Shown: positions 1 through 11,330 of the stretch, in pieces
Position numbering within the stretch: position 1 is the stretch's first letter
Layout of the letters: each line of letters begins with the position of its first letter
Origin: Eustoma russellianum
Taxonomy: Eukaryota > Streptophyta > Magnoliopsida > Gentianales > Gentianaceae
DNA: 64,000 nucleotides
Reading direction: 5' to 3'
NCBI GenBank assembly: GCA_036186865.1
Contig: AP025065.1
Location: 3,875,264-3,939,263 of the forward strand
The notes under the pieces: model-generated
What the model saw: the letters and a program-made list of their open reading frames with translations, nothing else
What the model was told of the DNA's origin: nothing
The model's database searches: none
Translations under genes and position numbers: made by a program

Positions 1-414
1 ATTCTAAAAATGTCGCATAAACAACAGGTGACCTACTGACGGCCTATGATTGCAGGTTGTCACATATCTCTCTTCTTCTTCCTTTTTCTCTCTCCCTCCT
101 TCCTTATCCACTGTCCATCCACCACTGTAACTTCGGTATCACTCCTCGTCAGGCCCAATACATACAACTGTTTGACTACCTCACCCTTCCCTTACCCTGT
201 TATACTTTTATTCATCCCTTCTGCCCTCCATCTTCCAACCGTCTCCTTTCTCTGTCACCTCCCTTCATAGCTACACCTTTTAATCAGAGGGGCAGGTTAA
301 CGAAGAGGAGAGAAGGGTTGCATGAAACTGTAGCAGAGTAGAGGCGGGATGAGGAAGTAGAATAGTGATATGTAAAGGGTCGGAAGAGGAGCGGTACATG
401 AATTAAAACGATAG
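1..414. other. Unassigned flank, pyrimidine-rich
   Basis: No recognisable gene or element. Positions 60-270 are rich in C and T on the plus strand, which keeps short frames open by composition. The stretch ends where the LTR of element D begins at 415. The last five bases (GATAG) would be one target-site copy if D was inserted here, but the partner copy cannot be identified. Confidence 0.4.
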
Positions 415-1840
415 TGTTAGGTTCCTTAGAACACACTAGAAGGGGGGGTTGAATAGTGCGTTCACTAAGTATGAAAAATTTTTGGATATTTTTCGATGAT
501 GAGGTCAAACCGATACTTGGATGTGTTCTTTAAAATGAATAAAATTGCAAAAACGTAAAGAACACCAAATATATAGAAGTTCAAGTCAAAGACTCTACTC
601 CTCTATCTTCTTGCTTTTCACAAGAAGGATTTTTGAACAAGGAGATTGTTATTTCTCTTGGGAGAAACAACAATAAAAAAGAAAGATACAAATGGTTGAA
701 CTAGGTAACACACCTAGACTTTGAAACAAGAAAATCCAACTACCTTGAATTTTAGCCTCCAAAGAACGTCCTTGTTGGGAGTATGGTGCACCACTACACC
801 ATCAACTAACACTTGAAGGCTTGGATTGCTTCAAACAAGAAGCACCCTTACTTCTTGACCAAGGATCTACACCTTGCTCTTCACAATATTCACAAAAGAA
901 GAAGAATCTTCTTCTTTTACAAATCACACACACTCAAAAATAATGTAAATACAGCAATAAGACGAGTATTTTGAGAGCAAAAGCTTGAGAGAAACTTGAG
1001 GTCGTAGGTTAAAAGTTGAATATTAAAAATGATGAACCTCCTTGTTTTATTCACCTTCTAGCCGTTTTCCATGCTGTAGGAGAAACTAATGAGTTTTGTC
1101 TCTTTTGATGACATGTCCCCTTCTATGAAGATCTTCTCTTGGATGAAGTCAAGCTTCTTGAGGAAGATTCTTCTTGTAAGCTCAAATAGGAAAGATAGCA
1201 GTTTGTAGAGAGGATGTTTCCCGTGATTTTCATTTAGAGGAAGCCACAAATATCAAGTTATCATAAGAAATTGCAACATAAAGTATTTCCAACGTCTAGT
1301 CACTTGAAGCGCCTGATGTAGTTTTTAAACTGGCGTTCAATGTTACATGGAGCGCCTAATTTGATTAATGAAAACATGTTCCATGTCACATGGAGCGCCT
1401 CATGTGGGCAACAAGCTTGTTCGAAGTGAGATGGAGAGCCTGTTCTGACCCTTCATACTCATTCAAAGTGAGTTTTGTCTCTTTTAATATTTATTGAAAC
1501 TAGTTTGATGTTTGTGCCTATTATAGGAGGGAAACATCCACATTTGACTTTTGTGACACACATGAAGCGCCTGTTAAGGCGTTCAAAGTGTGTTGTTTAA
1601 CAAAAGCACTACGTGACATATGAGTCGCCTTATCTAGGTGTTCGAAGTGTTCTGTTTCATAGCCACTTCACATGAAGAACCTTCTATAGGTGCTCGAAGT
1701 GTGCTGTTTTCAAGACACTTCACATGAAGCGCCTTATGTAGGCATTCAAAGCGTACTGGTCTACAACCACTTCACATAAGGTGCCTTATCTACACGTTCT
1801 AAGTGTCAATCGTGCAAATCATCAAAACATAACGTATTGT
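415..1840 (-). mobile_element. LTR of Sirevirus-like element D (3' LTR, minus)
   Basis: On the plus strand it starts TGTTAGG and then shows the complement of the C-rich block (ACTATTCAACCCCCC-type) found near the 3' end of every Sirevirus-like LTR in this window. It matches the LTR of element B (31482-32652 plus 42398-42655) over its length, and the ~1.42-kb size is the same. The right end is blurred. In B the LTR ends at a CA followed by a polypurine tract, whereas here the sequence passes straight into mid-pol at about 1840-1850, so the 3' untranslated region, RNase H and most of RT are deleted. Confidence 0.8.
1300..1812 (-). repeat. Array of near-palindromic LTR motifs (AGCGCC / TTCGAA type)
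   Basis: A motif of the form CACTTCACATGAAGCGCCT, then a short spacer, then AGGCGTTCGAAGTG recurs with variations about every 50-60 bp (for example near 1556, 1615, 1666, 1719 and 1770). The inner arms (GCGCCT / AGGCG) and outer arms (CACTTC / GAAGTG) are inverted repeats, so each copy could fold or bind a symmetric factor. Copies have drifted. Upstream arrays of this kind are reported for Sirevirus LTRs; a regulatory role here is inferred. Confidence 0.65.
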
Positions 1841-1849
1841 CTTTGTGTA

Positions 1850-2940
1850 TTGATACCTCTATTTAAATCACATATGACCAACTCTTGTGGGTGAGAGTTT
1901 TTATGCTTAAATGATCTAGGAAGATTAGAGACATCTCCTCCAACTTCGTCATGATCACTTTCTGGAAGAGACGAATCATCACGGTTCAAATGACCATTAT
2001 TTTCCGGAATATAAGATGCATTTTCAACATTTTGTGCATCAACAAAATGAGTGTGAGAAATATTGACTCACTTAGTTCATGGACATTTGGTGGAGTAGTG
2101 CCTCCAATAGGCTCTACTCTCAAATCAATGAAGATATTTCCTTTTGGAGACTTATCAACAATTTCTTGTTGATAAGAGATCGTCGGAGTGTCATCAAGAA
2201 TTTCTTCTTGAGAAGCATCAACTTCATTTTCTTCATTATCCTCATTAAGCTTAGGTTCATAATTTAGTGACTCATTAAACTTAACGTGGATTGATTCTTC
2301 CACCTTTTGACTCCTTTTGTTGAAAACACGAAATGCTTTACTATTTGAGACATAACCTAGAAAGATACCTTCATCCACCTTGAGGTTAAGTTTATCCAAA
2401 GTATCCTAGCGTTAAGTATGAAACACTTACACCTGAACACTTTGAAGTATCCATTATCGAAAACTTTACCATTCCAAAGCTCATAAGGTGTCACATTTAG
2501 GAAATGTCTCAAATATACACGATTGATTACATGACAAGCGGCATTTACCACTTTAGCCCAAAAATAATTGGGCAACTCAAACTCATTTAACATTGCCCTA
2601 CACATTTTTTGTAGAGTTCTATTCTGTCGTTCGGCTACACTATTTTGTTGTGGAGTTTTAGAAGCCGAAAGGTCATGAGTGTATCCCTTGGATATACAAA
2701 ACTTTTCAAAATCTCCATCAAACTCACCAACCACAATCACTTCATACGGTTTTAATGGTGTCACTCATGTGATTTTCCAATCGTTTACTCAAGTTAATGA
2801 ATTCACTACATGCATCACTTTTCTTTGCAAGAAGCATCACCCATGTATAACGAGTATAGTCATCTACTACCACGAAGGTATAGTGTTTACCGCCCAAACT
2901 TTTAGTGCCAATATCCCTATACAAGTCCATATGTAGTAAT
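1850..2940 (-). pseudogene. Element D integrase core, C-terminal domain and linker, broken
   Basis: Reading the minus strand from 2940 down gives the start of the integrase core (MDLYRDIGTKSLGGKHYTF, then VVVDDYTRYTWVM). The second acidic block (normally SDRGGEFDG) is damaged by a frameshift near 2750. The QQN..ER.NRT block with the catalytic Glu context follows, then the YFWA..VNAACHVINRVYLR region and the Gly-Tyr 'FLGY' C-terminal motif near 2350. The acidic linker to RT runs to about 1860, where the element is cut and joined to its LTR. At least two frameshifts are needed to follow the protein, so it is non-functional. Confidence 0.8.
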
Positions 2941-3547
2941 TATAGGGGCATGGAGATGGAGATATTTTTTTGGGCTTAAATCTTGTTTTCACATGTTTTG
3001 CCTTTTGACAAGTGTCGCATGAGTCTTAGTTTTCGAAACTCATTTTTGGAAGGCCTCGGATCTTTTTGTTTTCACAAATAAACTTGAAGGTTTTGAAACA
3101 TACGTGTCCGAGGCGTCTATGCCATAGTCGTGTCAAGTCATTCTTGGCTACTTGGCAAGATATATTTTGTGAAACCAAATCATTGATGCTAGGTTTCTAA
3201 ATGTTTTTGAACCTCAAAGCTTCAAACAAAACAATATTGTCCTTTTTCACAATGCACTTTGTTTTCAAAAACGTAACCTCGTAATTAACATCACATAATT
3301 GACTGATACTTATCAAATTAAATTTTAGCCCACTAACATATAGAACATCACTAAGAGAGAAAGAATCATTTCCCACAATATCATGTCTTTTGATTTGGCC
3401 TTTGCTACCTCCAAAATGGACAACTCCTTTATCTTGCATAATGAGTCTATGAAATAATCCTTTATCTCTCGTCATATAGTAGGAAAACCCATTGTCCATG
3501 ACCCATTGAACCTTCTTATCCTTGCTTTCTCCATTTAGTGCTGAGGC
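2941..3547 (-). pseudogene. Element D protease and GAG-pre-integrase region
   Basis: The aspartic protease motif appears as WVMDNG (usual form DSG), an Asn replacing the active-site Ser, at about 3490-3508. YYMT, GKQ-like and FSLSDVLYV blocks and the VSQLCD motif follow; the His/Cys pre-integrase finger lies near 3010-3130 (RLGH and C..C context). The pol frame opens at 3547, immediately after a TTTTGTAG on the minus strand, and lies +1 to the gag frame. The copy is inactive because neighbouring domains are frameshifted. Confidence 0.75.
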
Positions 3548-3549
3548 CT

Positions 3550-4045
3550 ACAAAAGAACCATATGACATTGGTACCCTTTTTGGTTTGGGTCCTTGAGGG
3601 TTAGTTTCTTTCACTACACCATTTGGCACTCACACAAGATTTCTATTGTTCTTAGCCCTACACACTCTTTCTACATGCCCTTTCTCATTACAATAAAAGC
3701 ATGTGGGAATGCATTTGTGGGGGTAAGAATGCTTATCATGCTTGTGCAATGATACATTTCGTGGCTCCCGTTTAAGGATGACATTCCTTGGAACCAATGA
3801 AGTAACATTTCTCACGGATTCAACGGAAGGTTTTGACATCTTTGTTGAATATGCCTTTCCTTTAGGCATGTGCGTGTGTTTCTTCAAGAAGGTTTTAGAC
3901 TTATTGAAGGATGATGCAGTTTCTTCATTTGACGTATCCTTCTTACTCACATACATTATACTAGATTTGATTTTTGGTTTCATGCTTGAAGTAGATGTAT
4001 CTTTTACTACTTCAATTTCCTTAGCACTCTCCCTTTAAGAAATTT
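3550..4045 (-). pseudogene. Element D gag C-terminus with CCHC zinc knuckle
   Basis: A Lys/Ser-rich tail leads to CFYCNEKGHVERVC (CX2CX4HX4C) at about 3665-3710, the nucleocapsid knuckle that binds element RNA. It is followed by a basic NP.GP..KRVP segment, which in Sirevirus-like gags sits just before the protease. The N-terminal gag is missing: the match ends near 4045, shortly before an unrelated LINE fragment on the opposite strand. The gag frame ends in TAA just inside the pol frame. Confidence 0.75.
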
Positions 4046-4067
4046 TCTTTTTCCCAAGGATTTGACG

Positions 4068-4930
4068 AGGAGGCAACATAACACCTACGATTGTCGTAGC
4101 GTCACACAAGGAGAGGTGAAGATAGCACTTAAGAAGATGGGAAGAGCTAAGGCAGTTGCCTGGATAACATACCCATTGATACATGGAAGTTTTTAGGAGA
4201 GGAAGGGGTTCAATGGCTAACTACTCTGTTCAACCTTATTTTCAAAACAAGAAAAATACCATATGAGTGGAGAAGGAGTGCAGTGGTCTCTTTATATAAG
4301 AAAAAGGAGACGCATAGTATTGTGGGAATTACAGGGAGATTAAATTGCTAAGTCACACTATGAAGTTATGGGAGAGAGTAATCGACACTCAAATTGGGAG
4401 AGAAACTCAAGTTACGGCAAACCAATTTGGTTTTATGCCAAGACGGTCAACTACGGAAGCAATACACAACTTAAGAAGATCGATGGAGAAGTATAGGGAG
4501 AAGAAGTGCGATCTACATATGGTTTTCATCGATCTTGAAAAAGCGTATGATAGCGTGCCACGTAGACTAATATGAGATAGTCTGGATGCAAGAGGGATAC
4601 CTATGGAGTATATATGCATAATTAGGGATATGTATGATAGGACGAAAATAACCATTCATACACCTATAGGGAATATGGACTTCTTTCCGGTAGAGGTAGG
4701 CCTCTATCAAGGGTCTGCTTTAAGCCCATTTCTTTTTGCAGTTGTCCTGGACGAGTTATCAAATCCGATCCAAGAGACAGTCCCATGGTGTATGCTTTTG
4801 CTGACGATATTGTATTAGTCGCGGAAAGTAGACATAACCTGAGTATAAGACTAAAAGAGTGGCGAGGTATTCTAGAGATAAAATGCTGAAGGATTAGTCG
4901 CTCTAAGAATGAGTCCGTGCACTGCGATTG
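4068..4930 (+). pseudogene. RTE-type LINE reverse transcriptase fragment
   Basis: Conserved RT blocks read in order on the plus strand: EVKIALKKMGRAKA (about 4110), KLWERVID (4365), NQFGFMPRRSTTEAI (4420), a catalytic Asp in VFIDLEKAYDSVP (about 4520-4560), QGSALSPFLFAVVLDEL (4710) and FADDIVLVAE (about 4794), which holds the Asp pair. These phrases resemble plant RTE-clade LINE proteins. The copy has an in-frame TGA at 4573, a frameshift before the FADD block and no endonuclease. It is a short remnant inserted beside the end of D's gag, and both ends are approximate. Confidence 0.8.
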
Positions 4931-5538
4931 TGCTGCTAATACCTTGGTTAATTTTTTTTGTACTTCTAGACAAACATATGTAAGTGACTATCCACCGGAA
5001 ATGGATCCAAAATTTTTAAAGAGAATATGCACAACCACACATTATGATTCGATAACATTTAAAATACGTTGAATATTTTAAAATATACATAAAATCAGAA
5101 ACATCATAATCTATTATAAAAGTAATAAAATTACAAACATTTTTTCCTCAGAAAAATATTTTTTCCTATAGAAGTAACCAACCAATTATTTAAAAATTAG
5201 TGGTGACAAATGCTTTTTAAATGTTTGTTTTCTTTTGAAAATACGATTCCAATATAGTAGTTGGTTCTTTCTTTTCCATGCTCTTGACAAGTGAGGATTA
5301 ACTATAATCAAAATTCTGATACACAAGTTTAAACAAATTATTCTATTCCATTACACATGTTCAAATAAATTATTCAACAATAACTCATGCTAACACAAAA
5401 AATTAACAATTAAGAAATGTCAAAAATAATCAAATCAATAGCATCTTTCCTCAGGAGTCAAGAAGTTCAAGAAATTTTGCTAAAACTTATAAAAGAATAG
5501 ATAAAATAAGAATTAATTACACCTAGCACATACAACCA
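4931..5538. repeat. Direct repeat U, copy 1 (~608 bp)
   Basis: Nearly the same sequence recurs at 7012-7616 in the same orientation. Both copies begin TGCT(G/A)CTAAT and end CATACAACCA, so they start TG and end CA as LTRs do. I see no primer-binding site, polypurine tract or matching 5-bp flanks, and no coding capacity. It is AT-rich. It may be an unclassified repeat or a segmental duplication carrying the LTR fragment between the copies. Confidence 0.6.
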
Positions 5539-5717
5539 AAACAATTATATTTGGCCTCTCTTTAAAACCAAAGAGCAAGATAAAACCAGCAAGATCAAAA
5601 TTCAATCCAATCTTCCTAAGGAAATTAAATAGTGATCAAAGTTTCATCATTAGCTTTTTTTTCTTATAATCGCCACAAGACCATAACATATTTGTACATT
5701 AGGGAAATGGATTTAAG
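5539..5717. other. Unassigned spacer between repeat U and an LTR fragment
   Basis: AT-rich sequence, no open frame of note, no recognised motif. Confidence 0.4.
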
Positions 5718-6776
5718 AACTTCCTTGCTTCTAAAAGAATTCTGGTAGGGAGTATGGTGCACCTCTACACCATCAACTGACACTTGAAGACATAAATTTC
5801 TTCAAACAAAAAGCACCCTTACTTCTTGACCAACGATCTACACCTTGCTCCACACCATATTCACTCAAGAAGAAGACTCTTCTTCTTTCACAAGTCACAC
5901 TCTCACAAATAATGTAAATACAACAAAGATACAAGTATTTTGAGAGCAAAAGGCTTGAGAGAGTTTGAGAGCTCGTAGGTTAGAAAGTTATCTTCACAAA
6001 TTGAAGTCTTCGAAGCCTTATAGAAGCCTTCTAGCGGTTTTCTATGCTGCAGGAGAGAAAGATAAGTTTTGTCTCTATTGATGACATGTCCCCTTCCATG
6101 GAGATCTTTTCTTGGATAAAGTCAAACTTCTTGAGGAAGCTTCTTCTTGTAAACTCAAAGAAGAAAGAGAGCCTTCTCCAAATAGGGATATTGCCTATGA
6201 TTTTTCACTAAGAAGGAAGACACAAATGTCAAGATATCATAAAAAGAGAAGCATAAAATATCTGAGGCGTGCAGTAGGTTGAAGCGCCTAATGTGATTGG
6301 AGAACTGGCGTTCAATGTGACACAAAATGCTTAATGTGAATAATGAACACCTGTTCAATGTCATATGAAGCGTCTAATCTTTGGAACACACTTGTTCGAA
6401 GTGAGATGAAGCGCATGTTCTGAGCATTCATACTCGTTCGAAGTAATATTTATCATCCTAAGATTTATCAAAACTATTTTGATATTCGTGCCCATTTTGG
6501 GAGGGAAACAGCCACTTTTGACTTTTGTCACACAGATGAAGCGTCTGTTAAGGCATTCAAAGTGTGATGTTTCACTGAAGCACTATATGACACATGAGGC
6601 GCCTTATCTAGGCGTTCTAAGTGTTCTGTTTCACGGCCACTTCATATGAAGCGCCTTATGCAGTGTTCGAAGTGTTCTGTTTTCCACACACTTCACATGA
6701 AGCGCCTTATGTACGCGTTCGAAGTGTTCTGATCCATAACCACTTCACATGAGGCGTCTTATGTATCTTACATCAA
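5718..6776 (-). mobile_element. Truncated LTR of the B/D Sirevirus-like family
   Basis: Matches element D's LTR from about 765 onward, starting near the GGGAGTATGGTGCACC block and running through the AGCGCC/TTCGAA array at about 6270-6770. Both LTR termini are absent: the C-rich end is missing on the left, and no CA plus polypurine tract is seen on the right. It could be the remains of D's other LTR or an independent solo fragment. Confidence 0.7.
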
Positions 6777-7011
6777 ATTGGCGGTTATGTCTTTGTGCTA
6801 TTTTCAGTTTATCCTAATAATTCCCAACAACTTTTATGGTTGTAATCCTTATTAAAATTTTGCCTGCGTTTGAGGGCGGTGAGAACCTAAAGTTATGGCA
6901 TTAGGATTTGGATTTTTTTCCTTGTGTGATGTATTTCTACCTTTTTTTTTCCGGTAAATCGACCGATGTATGCGGTGTTCCATATTTGCATGTATATAGA
7001 TATGAAAATCG
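6777..7011. other. Unassigned spacer
   Basis: A short stretch between the LTR fragment and repeat U copy 2; no coding potential or motif recognised. Confidence 0.4.
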
Positions 7012-7616
7012 TGCTACTAATATCTTGGTTATTTTTTTTGTACTTCTAGACAAACATGTATAAGTGACTGTCCACCAGTAATGGATCCAAAATTTTAAAA
7101 GAGAATATCCACAACTACACATTATAATTCGATAACATTTAAAATACGTTGAATATTTTAAAATATACATAAATCAGAAACATCATAATCTATTATATAG
7201 TAATTATATTACAAACATTTTCGTCACCTTTGAGAAAAATATATTTTCTTATAGAAGTAACCAACCATTTATTTAAAAAATAGAGATGAAAAATGCTTTT
7301 AAGTTTTTGTTTTCTTTTGCAAATACGATTCCAATATAGTAGTTGTTTCTTTCTTTTCCATGCTCTTAACAATTGAGGATTAACTATAATCAAAATTCTG
7401 ATACACAAGTTTACACAAATTATTCTACTCCATTACACGTTCAAATAAATTATTCAACAATAACTCATGCTAACACAAAAAGTTAACAATTAAGAAACGT
7501 CAAGAATAATCAAATCAATAGCATCTTTCCTCAGGAGTCAAGAAGTTCAAGAAATTTTACTAAAAGTTATAAAAAAATAGATAATAAAATTTATTTACAC
7601 CAAGCACATACAACCA
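7012..7616. repeat. Direct repeat U, copy 2 (~605 bp)
   Basis: Second copy of the repeat at 4931-5538, same orientation, with small indels and substitutions throughout. The two copies bracket a truncated LTR. See copy 1 for boundary evidence. Confidence 0.6.
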
Positions 7617-8232
7617 ATTTACATCGAAAAATGTACGTCTGCTATCCAATGTGTAGATTAGGTAAAATACTGTCTATGTTTTGTTAAAAGTTTGTCTTTA
7701 TTGTATATATTTGGTCTAATATTGTGTCCATTTTTCGATGAAGGGATCAATTTTATTGTTATTATCAGAAAAACAAATTATATATAGTTTATCGTGTAGC
7801 CTAACTGCCGCTATTTACAAATTGCATATGGTCCATCGAATATTGTGTCTATTTTGATAGACAGAAAATTACTTTTTGTAACGAAACAATTATTATGTTT
7901 TACAAAATATTCAAATCTAAATTTACTACAAGTTTATCCAACATTCTACGAAATGTTTAAAAAAAATCAAATGTCATGCTGTTGACATGTGTTTGTAAAA
8001 CCAATTCTTCTATCAAAATCCATCCGACGAAAAGTTAGGTAAGATTCTTGGAGGAAGTGGAGGAGCAAGAAGAAAAGTCGAGTGCTCTTATTTTTAGGTG
8101 CTATAGGTGAAGAAGTTCTTGTTAGTTGACATAGCAATTGTTATACTTTGTTGTATTTGTAAGATCTCAACTGGTTACTACTACTCCAAATGCAATTGTT
8201 ATTAGTTATTACACAACTTCTATCCCTTAAAT
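7617..8232. other. Unassigned AT-rich DNA, insertion site of element F
   Basis: No gene seen. The last five bases (8228-8232, TAAAT) are the left target-site copy of element F. Confidence 0.4.
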
Positions 8233-8456
8233 TGTGTAAATTTGTAGAACACGTATCGAAAGGTTGTGTATATTTCTCAATGACTATATACATTATTCTA
8301 CAGACTTCTTTATAGCCTTTTCTATGTCTATACAAGATAACTAGTTAGTTACAATACTAAATACAATCAAATCAATCAAATAAAGGTACAATCTTTACTC
8401 TGCACATGCTCCTATTTTTGTGGTGATTACTTCCTTGTATTCAGAGATTCGCAACA
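8233..8456 (-). repeat. Element F 3' LTR
   Basis: 224 bp, TGTGTAAATTTG to CGCAACA on the plus strand. It aligns with 13366-13598, with a few substitutions and a short insertion in the upper copy. Confidence 0.9.
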
Positions 8457-8995
8457 CTCCTCTTCAACTTGAGCAACGGTGTTCAACTTGCCGAGAATAG
8501 TCTCAAACGATCGTCTGTTTAGTTCCTTGGTCAACACATCCGCTAGCAGATCTTCTGACCGGACATATGGAAACTCAATTATCCCATTATCCAATTTTTT
8601 CTTAATAGAATGTCGATCAATTTCTATATGCTTGGTCCGGTCATGATGTACTGGATTTTCAGATATGCTAATCAACGCTTTATTGTCACAAGTAGTGGTG
8701 TCGGCATATTCACTGGTAACCTAATGTCTCTGAGTAACTTCTGGATCCAAAGTACCTTCGTAACACCTTTTACAATCCCGCGAAACTCTACTTCTGCACT
8801 TGATAGGGCAAAAACGTTATGTTTCTTACTTTTCCACGTACCAACATTGCCTCCTACAAATGTGAAATGCCCGGAAGTAGATATTCTATCTACCAGACTC
8901 CCAGCACAATCAGCATCAGTGTAAGCCTGAATATTCAGATGTCCATTATTACAAAATATGATACCTCTTCTGGGTGTATGCTTCAATACCATAAG
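8427..8995 (-). pseudogene. Element F RNase H domain
   Basis: The minus strand shows DADCAGSLVDRISTSGHFTF and SKKHNVFALSSAEVEFRG (catalytic acidic positions), then in a second frame NPVHHDRTKHIEID, typical of copia RNase H, and LADVLTKEL near the end. A frameshift near 8672 splits the domain. The C-terminus overlaps the LTR edge, as is usual for short-LTR copia elements. The domain removes template RNA during reverse transcription; this copy is broken. Confidence 0.85.
8457..8468 (-). promoter_or_regulatory. Element F polypurine tract
   Basis: The minus strand reads TGAAGAGGAG directly before the LTR start TGTTGCG. This is the expected plus-strand DNA primer site. Confidence 0.7.
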
Positions 8996-9139
8996 ATCCG
9001 CACGACTACGTCCATATGGTCTTTTTGAGGACTGTGCATGAACTGACTCGCCAAACTCACAGCGAAGGCAATGTCGGGCGTTGTATGAGATAAGTAGATT
9101 AGATTACCAACCAACCGCTGATACCGTCATTTATCTGTA

Positions 9140-9918
9140 GTGGATGCTCCATCGATCAATTCCAACTTATGATTCATTGCCATAGGGAGTATCACATGGT
9201 TTGCAATCTAACATTTCTACCTCAGTGAGTAAATCCAAGATATAATTTCTTTGTGATATGTAGATTCTAGCTTCTGATCTCAGGACTTCAATCCCTAGAA
9301 AGTACTTTAATCCTCCAAGGTCTTTCATTTCAAACTTAGTGAACAGGTGATTCTGGAGATGCGCCGTTTCTTCTGTGTTGTTTCCGGTGATGATCATATC
9401 ATCGACGTAGATAATCAAGCATGTTACCAATCCTTCTCTTTGCTTAATAAATAGTGAATGGTTCGCGTTACACTGACGATAGCTGTCTTGTTTCATCACT
9501 CCAGTGAATCTACCGAACCAGGCATGAGGAGACTGCTTTAATCCATAGAGGGATTTCTTCAGTTTGCAGACTTCTCTTGCCCTGAACCCTCTAGAAAAAC
9601 CAAGAGGGGGATCCATATATACTTCTTCCTCTATATCACCATGGAGGAACACATTCTTGACATCGAACTGATGAAGCGGCCAATTTTGAGTTGCTGCAAT
9701 AGAAAATAGTACTATGATTGTGTCAATACGAGCCACTGGTGAGAATGTTCTGAGTAGTCAATGGCGTATGTCTGGGTATAACATTTTGCCACTAATTGTG
9801 CCTTGTACCTTTCAATACTTTCATTTGATTTGTATTTAATTGTAAATACCCCACCGACAACCCACAGTTTTCTTCCTGTGGGGAAGAATACATTTCTGCC
9901 ACGTTTCATTTTTCTCAA
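9140..9918 (-). pseudogene. Element F reverse transcriptase
   Basis: Read from 9918 down: GGVFTIKYKSNESIERYKAQ and LVAKCYTQTYAIDY (fingers), a frameshift near 9720, then LHQFDVKNVFLHGDIEEEVY with the first catalytic Asp, LKKSLYGLKQSPHAWF, and YVDDMIITG (Asp pair) at about 9393-9420, followed by KYFLGIEVLRSEARIYISQ and a connection segment. All palm motifs are present, but the frame is interrupted at its N-terminal side and again after 9167. Confidence 0.88.
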
Positions 9919-10644
9919 GGGCCCGCATTTCCGTCATCATAGCTTCTTTTCACATTGGTTGACTCAGAGCTTCCTCAGTAGTCCGTGGTACTGGTTCCGA
10001 GCACAAGGATACAAAGAACCCTCTGGCTAAGTCAGAAATCCCCTCTAAAGAAGTATTTAGGGGATACCTCAAAGTTCTTGACACTTGTGTGGGAGAATAT
10101 CGCTCGGGGGGGACATCTGCTTTTTGCCCTTAGGGGTAGAACCTGTCCCCGATGATGCTCAATATCATCTCCCTGCGATCCTGGAACAAGGGTATTGGTA
10201 AAAGTGGGAGGTATACTTGTGTCACCTATATTCCTGGTAGAGGTATTTGGACTAGTATCTGTTGTTTTATTGTCACCTGGGTCAATTAAAGAGTCAGATT
10301 GCACATTATATGTATCCAAATATGTTACCTTTGGGAGTTCATTCACAGGAGAATGATTAGGTGGTGGTACAGTTGCCTCAAAGGGTATAATGTTGGGAGC
10401 TATAGCGCAGTCGGCGCCATCTAATTGTCATGTTAGGACTATCCTCGGGCAGGTAGGTTCTAAAGCAGACCAATCGAGGGTTCCATCTTGTGCGTATGTG
10501 GTCTCCCCTTGAAGCCGAGATCGTAGGGGTGTAGTAGTATTCAGTCTCAAGAAAGATGCAATTTATGGTGGTATGGATGCGGTGAGTGTGTGGGTTATAA
10601 CAACGATACCCCTTTTGAGTAGATGCATAGCCAACAAAAACACA
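9919..10644 (-). pseudogene. Element F IN-RT linker region
   Basis: A Pro/Thr/Ser/Asp-rich segment (for example 10032-10346 on the minus strand) as usually found between copia integrase and RT. No catalytic motif is expected here. Stops and frame changes are frequent. Confidence 0.6.
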
Positions 10645-11330
10645 TTATTCTACACAGGGGTCAAGTTTAGTGCACTCATGTTTGGGTGCATGGATAAAGA
10701 CCGTACACCCGAACACTCGTGGTGGTAGAGTAAATATAGAGGGTATATCATGTTGTGTAGAAAGTGTATGAAGAGGGGTTTGATAATTGAGGATCTTGCT
10801 AGGAAGGCGATGAAGAAGGTAGGTGGCAGTGGATACAACCTCTGGCCAAAGACTTGTCGGAACATTAAAGTCAAACATCATAAATCGAGCCATTTCTAGT
10901 AGGACATGATTTTTGCATTCTACAACACTGTTTTGTTCAGGAGTATAAGAACAGGTAATTTGATGTACAATGCCATTATCATGACAGAATTTATCCAAGT
11001 CCCCTTTGAGATATTCCCCTCCATTGTCGGAACAAAGTATTTTTATTTTTGTGTCAAACTGGGTGTGGACCAAATGGTAAAATTGAACAAATTTTTGATG
11101 AAATTCGGACTTATGTTTCATAATGTATACCACATCGTACGAGAGAAATCATCGACAAAAATGATAAAATAGTGAAACCCAAGAGGAGTATTATATGGAG
11201 CAGGACCCCAAACATTGTCCGGAGGCATGTATCACAAGTAAAAGTATGCTGGGAGGAAGTAAACAAAGTAGGAAATAAATGGTGCAAATAACCAAAAGAT
11301 GGATGCTCTAACTGGCGGTGCAACAACCAC
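10645..11330 (-). pseudogene. Element F integrase
   Basis: The minus strand contains KILCSDNGGEYLKGDLDKF (second catalytic Asp) and HQITCSYTPEQNSVVECKN (catalytic Glu block; the usual ER is changed to EC), then LWPEVVSTATYLLHRLPSK and the VFGCTVFIHAPKHE C-terminal block. The first Asp block lies around 11200 in another frame. The enzyme would insert element cDNA into nuclear DNA; the frame breaks show it is defunct. Confidence 0.85.

Noticed and set aside
57..341. Plus-strand 94-residue open frame as a host gene
   Set aside because: Low-complexity C/T-driven composition, with no domain or conserved phrase and no splice context that I could support.
4931..7616. Calling the TG...CA direct repeats a complete LTR retrotransposon
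   Set aside because: No primer site, no polypurine tract, no matching flanking pentamers and no coding region; reported only as a direct repeat.
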